A stretch of DNA of 64,000 nt, from assembly GCA_019359675.1 (NCBI GenBank), contig JAHHGX010000069.1, positions 1-64,000 on the forward strand. Direction: 5' to 3'. The number at the start of each line of letters is the position of its first letter. Position 1 is the first letter of the stretch. The notes under the pieces were generated by a model. It made no database searches, had not been told where the DNA came from, and worked only from the letters and a program-made list of their open reading frames with translations. The translations under genes and the position numbers were made by a program. This DNA is from Calothrix sp. FI2-JRJ7. GTDB taxonomy: Bacteria; Cyanobacteriota; Cyanobacteriia; Cyanobacteriales; Nostocaceae. Positions 30,160 through 38,500 of this stretch are shown here, piece by piece.

Positions 30160-31191
30160 TCAACTAAAAAAAGCTTTGGCTTGAGAGCAGTCAAGTTGAA
30201 TTTGGTTCTTTAATGCTTCTAGAGAGGCAAATTTTGTTTCAGGTCGCAAAAATTTCTCTAGCTCAACTACCAACTTCTTACCATACAAATCACCTGCCCA
30301 ATCGAACATATGTACTTCAATAGTTACATTTTCACCATTTACTGTGGGACGGTTGCCAATATTCATTACACCAAGGGCAAGGAATTCCAGCTGTTCCAAA
30401 GTACCTGACGCTTCAAATACGCGAACTGCATAAACACCATTGCGTGGTAAAAATTTATCTTTAGGTAACTCAAGGTTTGCAGTTGGAAAACCAATTGTTC
30501 TACCAAGTTGTTCACCTTTGACAACAACACCGTGTAAACTATATGGTCTTCCAAGAAGTTGTTGTGCCCGTTCAACATTGCCCTCTTCAAGGATGGAGCG
30601 AATTAATGAGGTTGAAATGCGAGTCATTTCTGGGCATGTATTTTGTGCAGTACTATCGTGCTGAGTATCAATTTCTAAAGAAACAATCGTTACAGGAATA
30701 TTGTACCTAGCTGCGATAATTTTTAAATCATCTGCGGTTCCACTGCGTTTTGAACCGAAACGAAAATCTTGCCCAACACTAATTTGGGTTGCTTGAAGCT
30801 GTTGCACTAAGATTTTCTCAACGAACTCCACAGGAGATAACTCACATAATTCTCGGTCAAAGGACAGCAGTACTAATTGTTCGACACCAAGAAACTGTAA
30901 TTGCTTAACCTTTTCATTAAGAGGTGTTAGCAATGTACGAGGTTTTCCGCTAAAAAATTCTTGCGGATGAGGGTCGAAGGTGACTACAGTCGAGTGGATA
31001 TTTCCTTGTTCCAACTCTCTTGAACTCAAATTTAATCCCATCTCCGTGCTGGATGAGATGGGCTTAATAACCTGCTGATGTCCGCGATGTACACCATCAA
31101 ACTTGCCAAGTGCGACAGCAGTAGGCGTTAGAGCTAATTCAGCTTGATTAGTAACCCGCACAGAACACCCATTTGGAGACAGATTTAGCAC
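30160..31191 (-). CDS. ribF: Bifunctional riboflavin kinase / FAD synthetase
   Basis: Converts riboflavin to FMN and then FAD in the cytosol. The N-terminal adenylyltransferase domain (about 20-190) has GKFDGVHRGHQ, VVTFDPHPQEF and QDFRFGSKRSG. The C-terminal flavokinase domain (about 200-340) has GRTIGFPTANLE and the NGVYAVRV strand. With 343 residues it is slightly long because of an inserted Ser/Glu-rich stretch near residues 45-62. The ATG at 31191 starts MLNLSPNGCSVRV, a typical cyanobacterial N-terminus. It precedes the MoxR gene. Confidence 0.95.
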   Translation of the reverse strand: MLNLSPNGCSVRVTNQAELALTPTAVALGKFDGVHRGHQQVIKPISSSTEMGLNLSSRELEQGNIHSTVVTFDPHPQEFFSGKPRTLLTPLNEKVKQLQFLGVEQLVLLSFDRELCELSPVEFVEKILVQQLQATQISVGQDFRFGSKRSGTADDLKIIAARYNIPVTIVSLEIDTQHDSTAQNTCPEMTRISTSLIRSILEEGNVERAQQLLGRPYSLHGVVVKGEQLGRTIGFPTANLELPKDKFLPRNGVYAVRVFEASGTLEQLEFLALGVMNIGNRPTVNGENVTIEVHMFDWAGDLYGKKLVVELEKFLRPETKFASLEALKNQIQLDCSQAKAFFS

Positions 31192-31328
31192 TTTTTGGTA
31201 CTGGGATAAGCGTGTTTATGAGCGATTCACTTCAAAAGTGTAACTGTCTAGCGACCATTAACTTTTAAAGCTTCTCAATCACCAATCTAATCTAAAATCT
31301 TCTATTACTCCGGTTATCTATGTCTATT

Positions 31329-32219
31329 TTAAATATGGCTAACAGGAAAAGTTTCCGACAGTGGGATTGAAACAGGCACCTCAAGCACCATCCCTTCTTT
31401 TGCCATAACGGCGCCAGAAAACTTTTGTGCAGCTTGTTTACCAACCGAGTCCAAAAAATCATCATCGTGTGCTGGGTCATGATGAAAAATCACCAAAGTT
31501 TTGACGTTAGCAGCTTGGGCAATTTTTACTGCTTCTTGCCATGTCGAGTGACCCCAGCCAATTTTAGGAGATTTTGGAGAATTGTATTCCTCATCTGTAT
31601 AAGTTGAATCGTAAATTAGAATATCGGCGTTACGTGCTAACCAAAGAACATTTTCGTCGAGATGGTCAGCAAAATGCTCTGTATCGGTTATATAAGCTGC
31701 GGCGCCACCACACCAGTTAACTCGATAGCCAACAGCTTCACCAGGGTGATTCAGCGGTGCCGTTTCAACGACAATATCATCAATTTTGATTGGTTCTCCT
31801 GGCGCCACATCATAAAAATCCAAATCAGCCTGCATAATTTGTAAAGGTACAGGGAAATTAGGATGCAGCATTTGGTCGTTAAGACGCTGCTCGACGGTGG
31901 AACCATCAGGTGCAATGGCGCCGTATATACAAAAATGGTTTCCTCTCACAAATCCTGGAGTGAAAAATGGAAACCCTTGCATGTGGTCCCAATGCGAGTG
32001 AGTAAAAAAGATGTGCGCGGTCGTTGGCATTTGGCGCAATAACGATTGCCCCAAAACATGTAACCCTGTACCACCATCGAAAACTAAACGCTTGCCGCCC
32101 ACTTGCATCTCAACGCAAGGGGTGTTGCCGCCATAACGCACGGTGTTCGATCCCGGACAGGGGATGCTGCCGCGAACCCCCCAAAAATGCACTTTAAAAT
32201 GTTTTTCTATCCTAGACAT
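31329..32219 (-). CDS. MBL-fold metallo-hydrolase
   Basis: A 296-residue metallo-beta-lactamase-fold protein with the zinc motif THSHWDHMQG (His74, His76, Asp78, His79), an upstream VRGSIPCPG loop and later HPGEAVGYR, YITDTEH, and a C-terminal VIFHHDPAHDD. This layout resembles the cyanobacterial/proteobacterial phosphodiesterase and RNase Z-like branch. The substrate is unknown. The ATG at 32219 fits the family. It stands alone between ribF and surE on the same strand, with gaps over 100 bases either side. Confidence 0.88.
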   Translation of the reverse strand: MSRIEKHFKVHFWGVRGSIPCPGSNTVRYGGNTPCVEMQVGGKRLVFDGGTGLHVLGQSLLRQMPTTAHIFFTHSHWDHMQGFPFFTPGFVRGNHFCIYGAIAPDGSTVEQRLNDQMLHPNFPVPLQIMQADLDFYDVAPGEPIKIDDIVVETAPLNHPGEAVGYRVNWCGGAAAYITDTEHFADHLDENVLWLARNADILIYDSTYTDEEYNSPKSPKIGWGHSTWQEAVKIAQAANVKTLVIFHHDPAHDDDFLDSVGKQAAQKFSGAVMAKEGMVLEVPVSIPLSETFPVSHI

Positions 32220-32490
32220 GAGTTAGCCAAAGCTTGATACTGAGTGGGCGATTTAAAACGTGACTCGTTTTGTTTAGTTTATACGCTATATAAAACCAAA
32301 TGGCAGCAAGCGTGAATTCACTGGTAATGCTATATACCTAATTTCATTTTACTTTCCAAAGTTTCTAAACATAGAAAAGTACTGCCGTTACCCTTGTACA
32401 GTTTTAAGGAATCATGCGCGTAAGCTTGATTTGTGAACTGCTCCTACTTTATAGCCTATATTTTGTCATTGTTGCATTGACTGACGGTAA

Positions 32491-33318
32491 CTACTCCGTT
32501 TGTTTCTCAGCTTGCCACTTAACACCGATTCCCCACTCCCGCTTGCATAGCTCAGTCGCTGCCTTAGAATAAGTAAGATTATACTGCAAAGGAGTAATAC
32601 TTATGTATTTATCACGTATAACATGCACATCTATTGGTATATTTTGAGGCAAATTTAAGCCAATAGGAGGCTCGATATCTTCTTGAACTTCCCCGGTAAG
32701 CCAGTAATAAGTTTTACCACGCGGGTCAGTACGCTTGTCAAAAACATCAATGTAACGCCGCACTCCTTGCCGTGTAACTACGGCGCCCCTTATTTCTTCC
32801 CACTTGACAGCAGGAACATTTACATTTAGCAGCATCAAGTCTGGCAAAGGATTTTTTGCCAGTTCGGCTATCAAAATAGAAGCAAAATCTGCTGCGGGTT
32901 GAAATTCCCGAATTGTATGACTTGTCAAGCTAAAAGCAATGCTTGGAATACCTTCGATTAAACCTTCCATAGCAGCCGAAACCGTCCCAGAGTATAAAAT
33001 CTCTGTACCAACATTGGCGCCTTGATTAATTCCCGACACAACCAAATCAGGCGCCGAATCAAGCAAAGCCCACAGCGCTAACTTGACACAATCCGAAGGA
33101 GTTCCATCACAAGCCCAAGCTTTGATGTTGGGATGAAATAATGACTCAACTATTTCGGCACGAATGGGTTGATGCAAAGTTAGTCCATGTCCGGTTGCCG
33201 AACGCTCCCGGTCTGGACACACCACAGTTACCTCATGACCAGACAGAGCTAAAGTGTTAGCTAGAGTCCGGATACCTAGAGCAGAAACCCCATCATCATT
33301 GCTAATTAGCAGTTTCAT
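32491..33318 (-). CDS. surE: 5'/3'-nucleotidase SurE
   Basis: A 275-residue survival protein that dephosphorylates nucleoside 5'- and 3'-monophosphates in the cytosol. The metal site [12 protein letters not shown] (Asp8, Asp9) is followed by [13 protein letters not shown], the signature [22 protein letters not shown] (about residues 96-117) and a conserved GWI-type C-terminal half with [10 protein letters not shown]. The ATG at 33318 is at the expected place. Divergently opposite lies pheS, an arrangement I recall from other cyanobacteria. Confidence 0.95.
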   Translation of the reverse strand: MKLLISNDDGVSALGIRTLANTLALSGHEVTVVCPDRERSATGHGLTLHQPIRAEIVESLFHPNIKAWACDGTPSDCVKLALWALLDSAPDLVVSGINQGANVGTEILYSGTVSAAMEGLIEGIPSIAFSLTSHTIREFQPAADFASILIAELAKNPLPDLMLLNVNVPAVKWEEIRGAVVTRQGVRRYIDVFDKRTDPRGKTYYWLTGEVQEDIEPPIGLNLPQNIPIDVHVIRDKYISITPLQYNLTYSKAATELCKREWGIGVKWQAEKQTE

Positions 33319-33606
33319 TTAGTTAGTAGTGTTGCTATAAACAATTAATAAACAATATCATTAACGATATCGTCGTTGAACATTCGTGCCGAGTCAGGGA
33401 CACATAAAACTTGATTTAATTTGATTTAATTTAAGAATTATAGTTTCTTTTTGTTAATTTAACTTATTACAAATACTTTTCAAGTGTATAAAAAATTTAA
33501 TAAATAACTAATAAAATACATACTACACTATTTTGGCATTATGACATCTGTTTAGGGCATATGTTGTAAACTCAGTATTGCCCAAGCACGTATTAACAAC
33601 CAACAG

Positions 33607-34611
33607 ATGAGCAACCCTGAAAACGACTTAGAAGCTCAACTAAATGCACTGCGTACTGATGGAGAAAACGCAATTCGTAGCGCTGACACCCTTGACCGAC
33701 TAGAAGAGTTGCGCGTTAACTATCTAGGCAAAAAAGGTCAATTGTCTGTGCTTTTAGGCAGCATGGGCAAACTGAGCGCTGAGGAACGTCCCAAAATAGG
33801 CGCCGCAGCCAACACTGTAAAGGAAGCGTTACAATCTAGCCTTGACAAACAACGCACCGCATTAGAAGCAGCAAAAATACAGGCACAACTCCAAGCGGAA
33901 ACGTTAGATGTAACAATGCCAGGTATTTACCAGCGTCCTCAAGGTCGTATTCATCCCCTCAACGGTATTATCGACCGTGCCTTAGATATATTTGTCGGTA
34001 TGGGGTATACCGTTGCACAGGGTCCAGAAATGGAAACTGACTACTACAATTTTGAGGCACTAAACACACCTGCCGACCATCCAGCACGCGACATGCAGGA
34101 TACATTTTACTTACCTGACGGAAATTTACTCAGGACACAAACCTCGTGCGTACAAATACGTTACATGGAAGCTGAAGAACCACCAATTCGCATTGTGGCG
34201 CCAGGGCGAGTGTATCGTAAAGATGATGTAGACGCTACCCACTCAGCAGTCTTTCATCAAATCGAACTCTTAGCTATTGACGAAGGATTAACTTTTACTG
34301 ACCTCAAAGGCACAATAAAAGAATTCTTAACTTCAATATTTGGCGACCTACCCATTCGCTTCCGCGCTTCTTACTTCCCATTCACCGAACCAAGCGCCGA
34401 AGTAGACTTACAGTGGAATGGACGCTGGTTAGAAGTAATGGGTTGTGGAATGGTTGACCCAAACGTTCTCACCGCAGTAGGTTACGACCCCGAAGTATAC
34501 ACTGGCTTTGCCGCAGGTTTCGGTGTCGAACGCTTCGCAATGGTACTACACCAAATGGACGACATTAGGCGCCTATACACCAGCGACCTCAGATTCCTAA
34601 AACAATTTTAA
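33607..34611 (+). CDS. pheS: Phenylalanyl-tRNA synthetase alpha subunit
   Basis: Charges tRNA-Phe together with PheT (not in the window). It has 334 residues: an N-terminal coiled coil (about 1-85) for tRNA contact, then the class II core with [14 protein letters not shown], motif 2 around [18 protein letters not shown] and motif 3 [13 protein letters not shown]. The ATG at 33607 gives [12 protein letters not shown], as in relatives. It is monocistronic. Its 3' end is followed within 6 bases by a palindromic repeat shared with the convergent recQ gene. Confidence 0.97.
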   Translation: MSNPENDLEAQLNALRTDGENAIRSADTLDRLEELRVNYLGKKGQLSVLLGSMGKLSAEERPKIGAAANTVKEALQSSLDKQRTALEAAKIQAQLQAETLDVTMPGIYQRPQGRIHPLNGIIDRALDIFVGMGYTVAQGPEMETDYYNFEALNTPADHPARDMQDTFYLPDGNLLRTQTSCVQIRYMEAEEPPIRIVAPGRVYRKDDVDATHSAVFHQIELLAIDEGLTFTDLKGTIKEFLTSIFGDLPIRFRASYFPFTEPSAEVDLQWNGRWLEVMGCGMVDPNVLTAVGYDPEVYTGFAAGFGVERFAMVLHQMDDIRRLYTSDLRFLKQF

Positions 34612-34616
34612 TTCCT

Positions 34617-34679
34617 GTACGGGCGGGTTAAGCGAAATTTTTGATTATCTATCAAAATATAGTAAACCCGCCCCCACGG
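34617..34679. repeat. About 60-bp palindromic repeat between pheS and recQ
   Basis: Copy of the GGGCGGGTTTA family: tacgggcgggttaagcg at the left, agtaaacccgcccccacgg at the right. It supplies the recQ stop codon and its last codons (CRGGGFTIF) and lies between convergent genes, where it can act as a bidirectional terminator. Confidence 0.75.
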
Positions 34680-36115
34680 CAATTATCACAATGCCCACAA
34701 TGCCAATTTTCAGATTCCCCACCAAAACCAAATCCTTTTAACAAAGACTGCCAACGACACCCCCTACTAAACAAATACTTGTGCATTTGTTTAGAACCAT
34801 TTAGATGCGTACTTGCTTGACGCTTCCCCCCCGCAATAATTCTGTAATTAAAAGGGTCAAGCCATTCCAATTGACCATTACTATGAAGCAGCGAAAGCGC
34901 AGTTGCACTATTAGGAAATTTTGCCATTACAGAATTTATTTCACCTTGTCGCGGTAACTTCTTTACAAGCTGCTGCGCTTCGAGCTGTTGTTCGAGCATT
35001 TTCAACTCAAAAAAATTCTGTCTTTGTTTATCTTCAGGGTCTAACCATCCAGTTGGTTCGCTAACCAACGTTAATGCTTCAGCTGGTTTCCCGTCTCTTC
35101 CCGCACGCCCAATTTCTTGTACATACTCTGATAACATTAACGGTGCGTGAAAATGAATAACCCATCGGACATTCGGTTTATTCACTCCCATTCCAAACGC
35201 TGAAGTACAAATAACAAACGGTATTTTATCGTTTAACCAACTCGTTTCAATAGCACGGCGCTCTTCTGCATTCAACCCAGCATGATAAGCTGCTGTAGAA
35301 TAACCCAATTCTTCGAGCCAAGCTGCTAACTCTTCACTAGAGCTACGTTGACGAACATAAATTAATCCTGCTTGCTTTGGTCTATTTTTAATAAATCTTA
35401 ATAATTGTTGCTTACGACCATTAGGTGTCCATGCAATACGAACATTTGGATTAAGATTAGAACGATATGGATTAAGTCTAAATATTTCTGGTTTCTGTAA
35501 TCCTAAAACTTTTTGTATTGTCTCTTGAGCCAGGGGGTCAGCAGTGGCAGTAAATGCGGCTATGCTTATCAGACTTCCCACAGGTTTATATTTGAGTAAA
35601 GCTTGACGCACTGCCCCTAACCTTCTATATGCTGGACGAAACGTGTCTCCCCATTGTGTCAAACAATGCGCTTCGTCCAGTATAATTGCTGTAATCTCAA
35701 TTTCTGGTTTAATTAACCTTTCCCATACGGGTGGACTAAATAAAGTCTCTGGTGATAGATACAATAATCTTAACTTTTGCTCTTCCAACGCTTTTAACGT
35801 TAGGCGCCGTTGTATAGATGACAACTCGCTGTGTAAAAGTGCAGCAGATAACTTTTTGCAGTGTAATTCCTGCACCTGATTTTCCATCAACGCCACTAAT
35901 GGAGAAACAACCAGCGTCAAACCAGTTTGAAGTAACGCTGGCAATTGGAAACAAATCGACTTTCCGCCACCAGTTGGCATAATAACCAAAGCATCATTCC
36001 GCGCGAGTAAACAACGAATTATTTCTCCTTGGGGCGAACGAAAATCTTCATAACCCCAAATATCCCGAAATGCTGCACGAACATCATGCCAACATGAAGA
36101 AGAAAGTCGATTCAT
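34652..36115 (-). CDS. RecQ-type ATP-dependent DNA helicase (short form)
   Basis: An SF2 3'-5' helicase of 487 residues. Motif I is MPTGGGKSICFQ, motif II LDEAHC, motif III FTATAD, motif VI EIGRAGRDGKP, and a cysteine-rich zinc region lies near the C-terminus (CGHCDNCRGG). It lacks the winged-helix/HRDC tail of full RecQ, as many cyanobacterial paralogs do. The open frame extends to 36184, but MNRLSSSCWHDVRAAF at ATG 36115 aligns with relatives. Its last codons are supplied by a palindromic repeat. It probably acts in recombination repair. Confidence 0.9.
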   Translation of the reverse strand: MNRLSSSCWHDVRAAFRDIWGYEDFRSPQGEIIRCLLARNDALVIMPTGGGKSICFQLPALLQTGLTLVVSPLVALMENQVQELHCKKLSAALLHSELSSIQRRLTLKALEEQKLRLLYLSPETLFSPPVWERLIKPEIEITAIILDEAHCLTQWGDTFRPAYRRLGAVRQALLKYKPVGSLISIAAFTATADPLAQETIQKVLGLQKPEIFRLNPYRSNLNPNVRIAWTPNGRKQQLLRFIKNRPKQAGLIYVRQRSSSEELAAWLEELGYSTAAYHAGLNAEERRAIETSWLNDKIPFVICTSAFGMGVNKPNVRWVIHFHAPLMLSEYVQEIGRAGRDGKPAEALTLVSEPTGWLDPEDKQRQNFFELKMLEQQLEAQQLVKKLPRQGEINSVMAKFPNSATALSLLHSNGQLEWLDPFNYRIIAGGKRQASTHLNGSKQMHKYLFSRGCRWQSLLKGFGFGGESENWHCGHCDNCRGGGFTIF

Positions 36116-36444
36116 ATTTGGGAGTAGATGCTCCCATCTCCTTGCACACTTATTTTCAACGTAATCATAAATATACATGTGCATATGTAATAAACGCTTC
36201 AGGGTTTACACTGATTTATGTATAAATTGTAATACTGATTCTCATTGCTAAAAACTAAATAAACCCTTCCACAGCAGGAGTAAATAAGCTTTAAGACAGA
36301 TTTGTATATTGATATTAGCGTATAATTTACTACCTTAGACAGAAGACACGCTCACAAAACTTGGAGACTCAGTAAGAAGAGACGTTAATTTTTTTAGATT
36401 TTGCGGGAACTCTATAAACAGAGTGTAATAATTCACAACTACAT

Positions 36445-37209
36445 ATGAACACAGCTACGAACATAAATGAATTTTCCGTAACTAGCGTATTGACTCCGGA
36501 CAAAATTCAAAGTCGAGAAAAAGCAAATAACTCAAATACCGACTCAGACACACTAGGTAATTTGGCAACCCACAAAGACTTTTACGTGCGTCGTGCAGTC
36601 GCAACACACTACAAGACCCCAAAAACAGCTTTATCAAAGCTAGCTAGCGACGCAGAAGAACAAATACGCTTTTATCTGGCAGCAAATCCCAATACCCCAC
36701 CCGAAACCTTAACTCAACTTGCTTTTGATGAGTCAGGTGATGTGCGTTCACAAGTTGCCGGAAATTCCAATACACCAGTAGATATCCTCGAAGAACTGGC
36801 CAAAGATATTTACATGGAGACACAACGTCAACTAGCAGAAAACCCTAATACCAGAGCTACAGTTCTAGAAAAAATTGGTCATAACATGATTGAACTTGCC
36901 GAATCAAAAGCTCTATCAAGTCAAGAAGCGGCAGTCCTACGAGGAATCTCAATGAATTCCAGTACCCCATCCCATATACTAGAAAAAATCTGTACAATTC
37001 AAAATCGAGAGAATCACTACTGGCTATTTGAGCTTGGCATCGCAAAAAATTGCAACACCTCAGATACCTTGTTAGAAAAATTAGCTACTCATCCTGACTA
37101 CGATATTCGTTTTGCTGTAGCCAAAAATGCCAGCACTCCCGATTTTGTACTAAATATATTAGCTACAGACAAAGAATATTACATTCGCCAAGCGGCAGAA
37201 AAAAGATAA
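36445..37209 (+). CDS. Leucine-rich-variant / HEAT-like repeat protein
   Basis: A 254-residue cytosolic protein with about seven repeats of roughly 24 residues, built on the pattern LAxxxDxxVRxxVAxNPNTPxxxLxxLA (for instance VRRAVATHYKTPKTAL and RFYLAANPNTPPETL). These LRV repeats form a superhelical solenoid for protein binding. No enzymatic domain and no signal peptide. The first 30 residues are unrelated to the repeats. Function is unknown. A strong rho-independent terminator follows at once. Confidence 0.85.
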   Translation: MNTATNINEFSVTSVLTPDKIQSREKANNSNTDSDTLGNLATHKDFYVRRAVATHYKTPKTALSKLASDAEEQIRFYLAANPNTPPETLTQLAFDESGDVRSQVAGNSNTPVDILEELAKDIYMETQRQLAENPNTRATVLEKIGHNMIELAESKALSSQEAAVLRGISMNSSTPSHILEKICTIQNRENHYWLFELGIAKNCNTSDTLLEKLATHPDYDIRFAVAKNASTPDFVLNILATDKEYYIRQAAEKR

Positions 37210-37221
37210 TTTATTTTTATT

Positions 37222-37264
37222 GAAACCGGGTTTAGACTCGACTCAAACAAAAAAACCCGGTTTT
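37222..37264 (+). terminator. Rho-independent terminator after the LRV gene
   Basis: Stem gaaaccgggttt/aaacccggttttt with a 19-base loop and a terminal T run, 12 bases after the stop codon. It belongs to the GAAACCGGGTTTC repeat family. Confidence 0.75.
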
Positions 37265-37265
37265 T

Positions 37266-37460
37266 ATGTCATGAGTCGCGAACGAAGGGCGCAGTTTTCC
37301 CGTAGGGTAGCATCTATCGAATGTCATGAGTCGCGAACGAAGGGCGCAGTTTTCCCATTATCCGTAAACGTAAACGGAGTTTTCCCGCAGGGTAGTTTTC
37401 CTTTATGGTAGGATATCCCGTAAACGGAGTTTTCCCGAAGGGTAGGGTAGGGTAGGGTAG
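37266..37460. repeat. Direct-repeat cluster and ggtag microsatellite
   Basis: Two copies of a 36-base unit starting atgtcatgagtcgcgaacga (37266 and 37321 region) are followed by two copies of cgtaaacggagttttcccg (37370 and 37419) and five tandem gggta pentamers (37440-37459). The string agttttcccgcagggtag also occurs near 487. There is no spacer/repeat geometry like CRISPR. Confidence 0.75.
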
Positions 37461-37833
37461 CATCTAAAATCTTTTGATGTTTGTCAAAATGTCAAGTTGA
37501 CGATTTTTCACCTTCCATACTGCCACAAACATCCAGTAGAAAAATTACTAGTAGTGGGCGCCTCTGTGGTCAAAAGTCATTAGTGTTAATTTGCATAAGT
37601 TTTTCGCTGCTGAAAAGAATATCCTGTGCTAGCTAATTTTTATTATTCCCATCTTTGCTGACACAATTAATACTCGTGCGATTTTTTTATTTAACCTATT
37701 TGAGCCGAACATATCATGTGAATTGGCAAGTATGACCAGCCGACAAAATTTATTGACTCAGTAACGAGTCGTGTCACTGCCTTATAGAGATTGGCGATTT
37801 CGTATACAGGACATAATACAAACAATTGTCGCT

Positions 37834-37915
37834 AGTAGGTTGGGTGGAGGAACGAAACCCAACATGAAAACATCGAGTATTTGTTGGGTTACGCAAAGCC
37901 TCCACCCAACCTACT
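37834..37915. repeat. Inverted repeat GTAGGTTGGGTGGAGG...CCTCCACCCAACCTAC
   Basis: Arms agtaggttgggtggagg and cctccacccaacctact flank about 47 bases. Partial copies are at 44778-44811, 47449-47512 and 53681-53693. The shared string aacccaac is a plausible recombination site for the deletions in this region. Confidence 0.7.
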
Positions 37916-38359
37916 AATCTAAGTAGAACCCCTCTATACTCTCACCTAATATATAATGACTAAACCAAATTAAATTTTGTTTCATCAGCGCGCGTGCAAT
38001 ACCACGTTTATTCACCCCATGTCCCATATTCTTAAAAATCACAAGCTCAGTTTCTACACCAACATCACATAAACCTCGATATAGTTCATACGCATTAGAT
38101 ACTGGTACGCGCTTATCAGCATCACCGTGTTGAATTAAAGTTGGTGTGCAAGAATTCTTAATATAAGTCATTGGCGAAGCTTTCTCATAGACCTTCATAT
38201 CATTCCAAGGAGTATCACCCAAATAATAGTGTGTAAAAGGGTGAATATCTGTACTAACATAGTAAGTAACCCAATTACTAATTCCGGCGCCTACACTAGC
38301 TGCTTTAAATCGTTTACAATAAGTAGCGTAAAAAGCAGAAATATATCCACCCTGACTCC
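37914..38359 (-). pseudogene. Duplicated C-terminal fragment of the S9 peptidase
   Basis: About 148 codons nearly identical to the end of the intact S9 peptidase at 47510-49528. The open frame begins exactly at the nucleophile Ser codon (SQGGYIS) and retains Asp (HGDADKRVP) and His (NMGHGVNK) of the triad, but it lacks the propeller and the GW before the Ser. The right edge (38359) joins directly to a truncated small gene, the junction expected from tandem duplication. No frameshift has accumulated, but the only in-frame start is TTG at 38222, so it is not expected to make an enzyme. Confidence 0.85.
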
Positions 38360-38500
38360 TTCTTTTGTAAACAAAAGAATACGAATATTTATGGGTTTTG
38401 CATCTGATACTTGATGACTAGGCAACAATATCATCTCATCAGGTACAGATTCATCACCAAACAGCAGTTCATCGAGGTCATCAAAATCAGGTATCTGCAT
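38360..38500 (-). pseudogene. Truncated small gene downstream of the helicase
   Basis: ATG 38500 overlaps the helicase stop (38487) by 14 bases. About 46 residues remain: an acidic start MQIPDFDDLDELLFGDESVP and then INIRILLFTKE. After that the frame enters the duplicated S9 peptidase fragment out of phase and ends at 38291 with unrelated residues. I do not recognise the family. The coupling to the helicase suggests a fourth member of the VWA-kinase-helicase cassette, cut by the duplication. Confidence 0.6.

Larger units (their letters stand above)
37495..38359. repeat. Collapsed, diverged tandem copy of the 43.7-47.95 kb region
   Basis: Segments align in order and orientation with the block to the right. 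37495-37776 matches 43669-43950 (VWA gene start and upstream). 37776-37833 matches 44420-44475 (HepT start). 37834-37854 matches 44778-44800 (repeat). 37854-38359 matches 47449-47955 (S9 peptidase 3' half). The intervening parts are deleted. Many substitutions separate the copies, so the event is not recent. Confidence 0.85.

Noticed and set aside
37266-37460. Direct repeats resembling a CRISPR array
   Set aside because: Only two copies of each unit, different unit types in series, no regularly sized unique spacers and no cas genes nearby.
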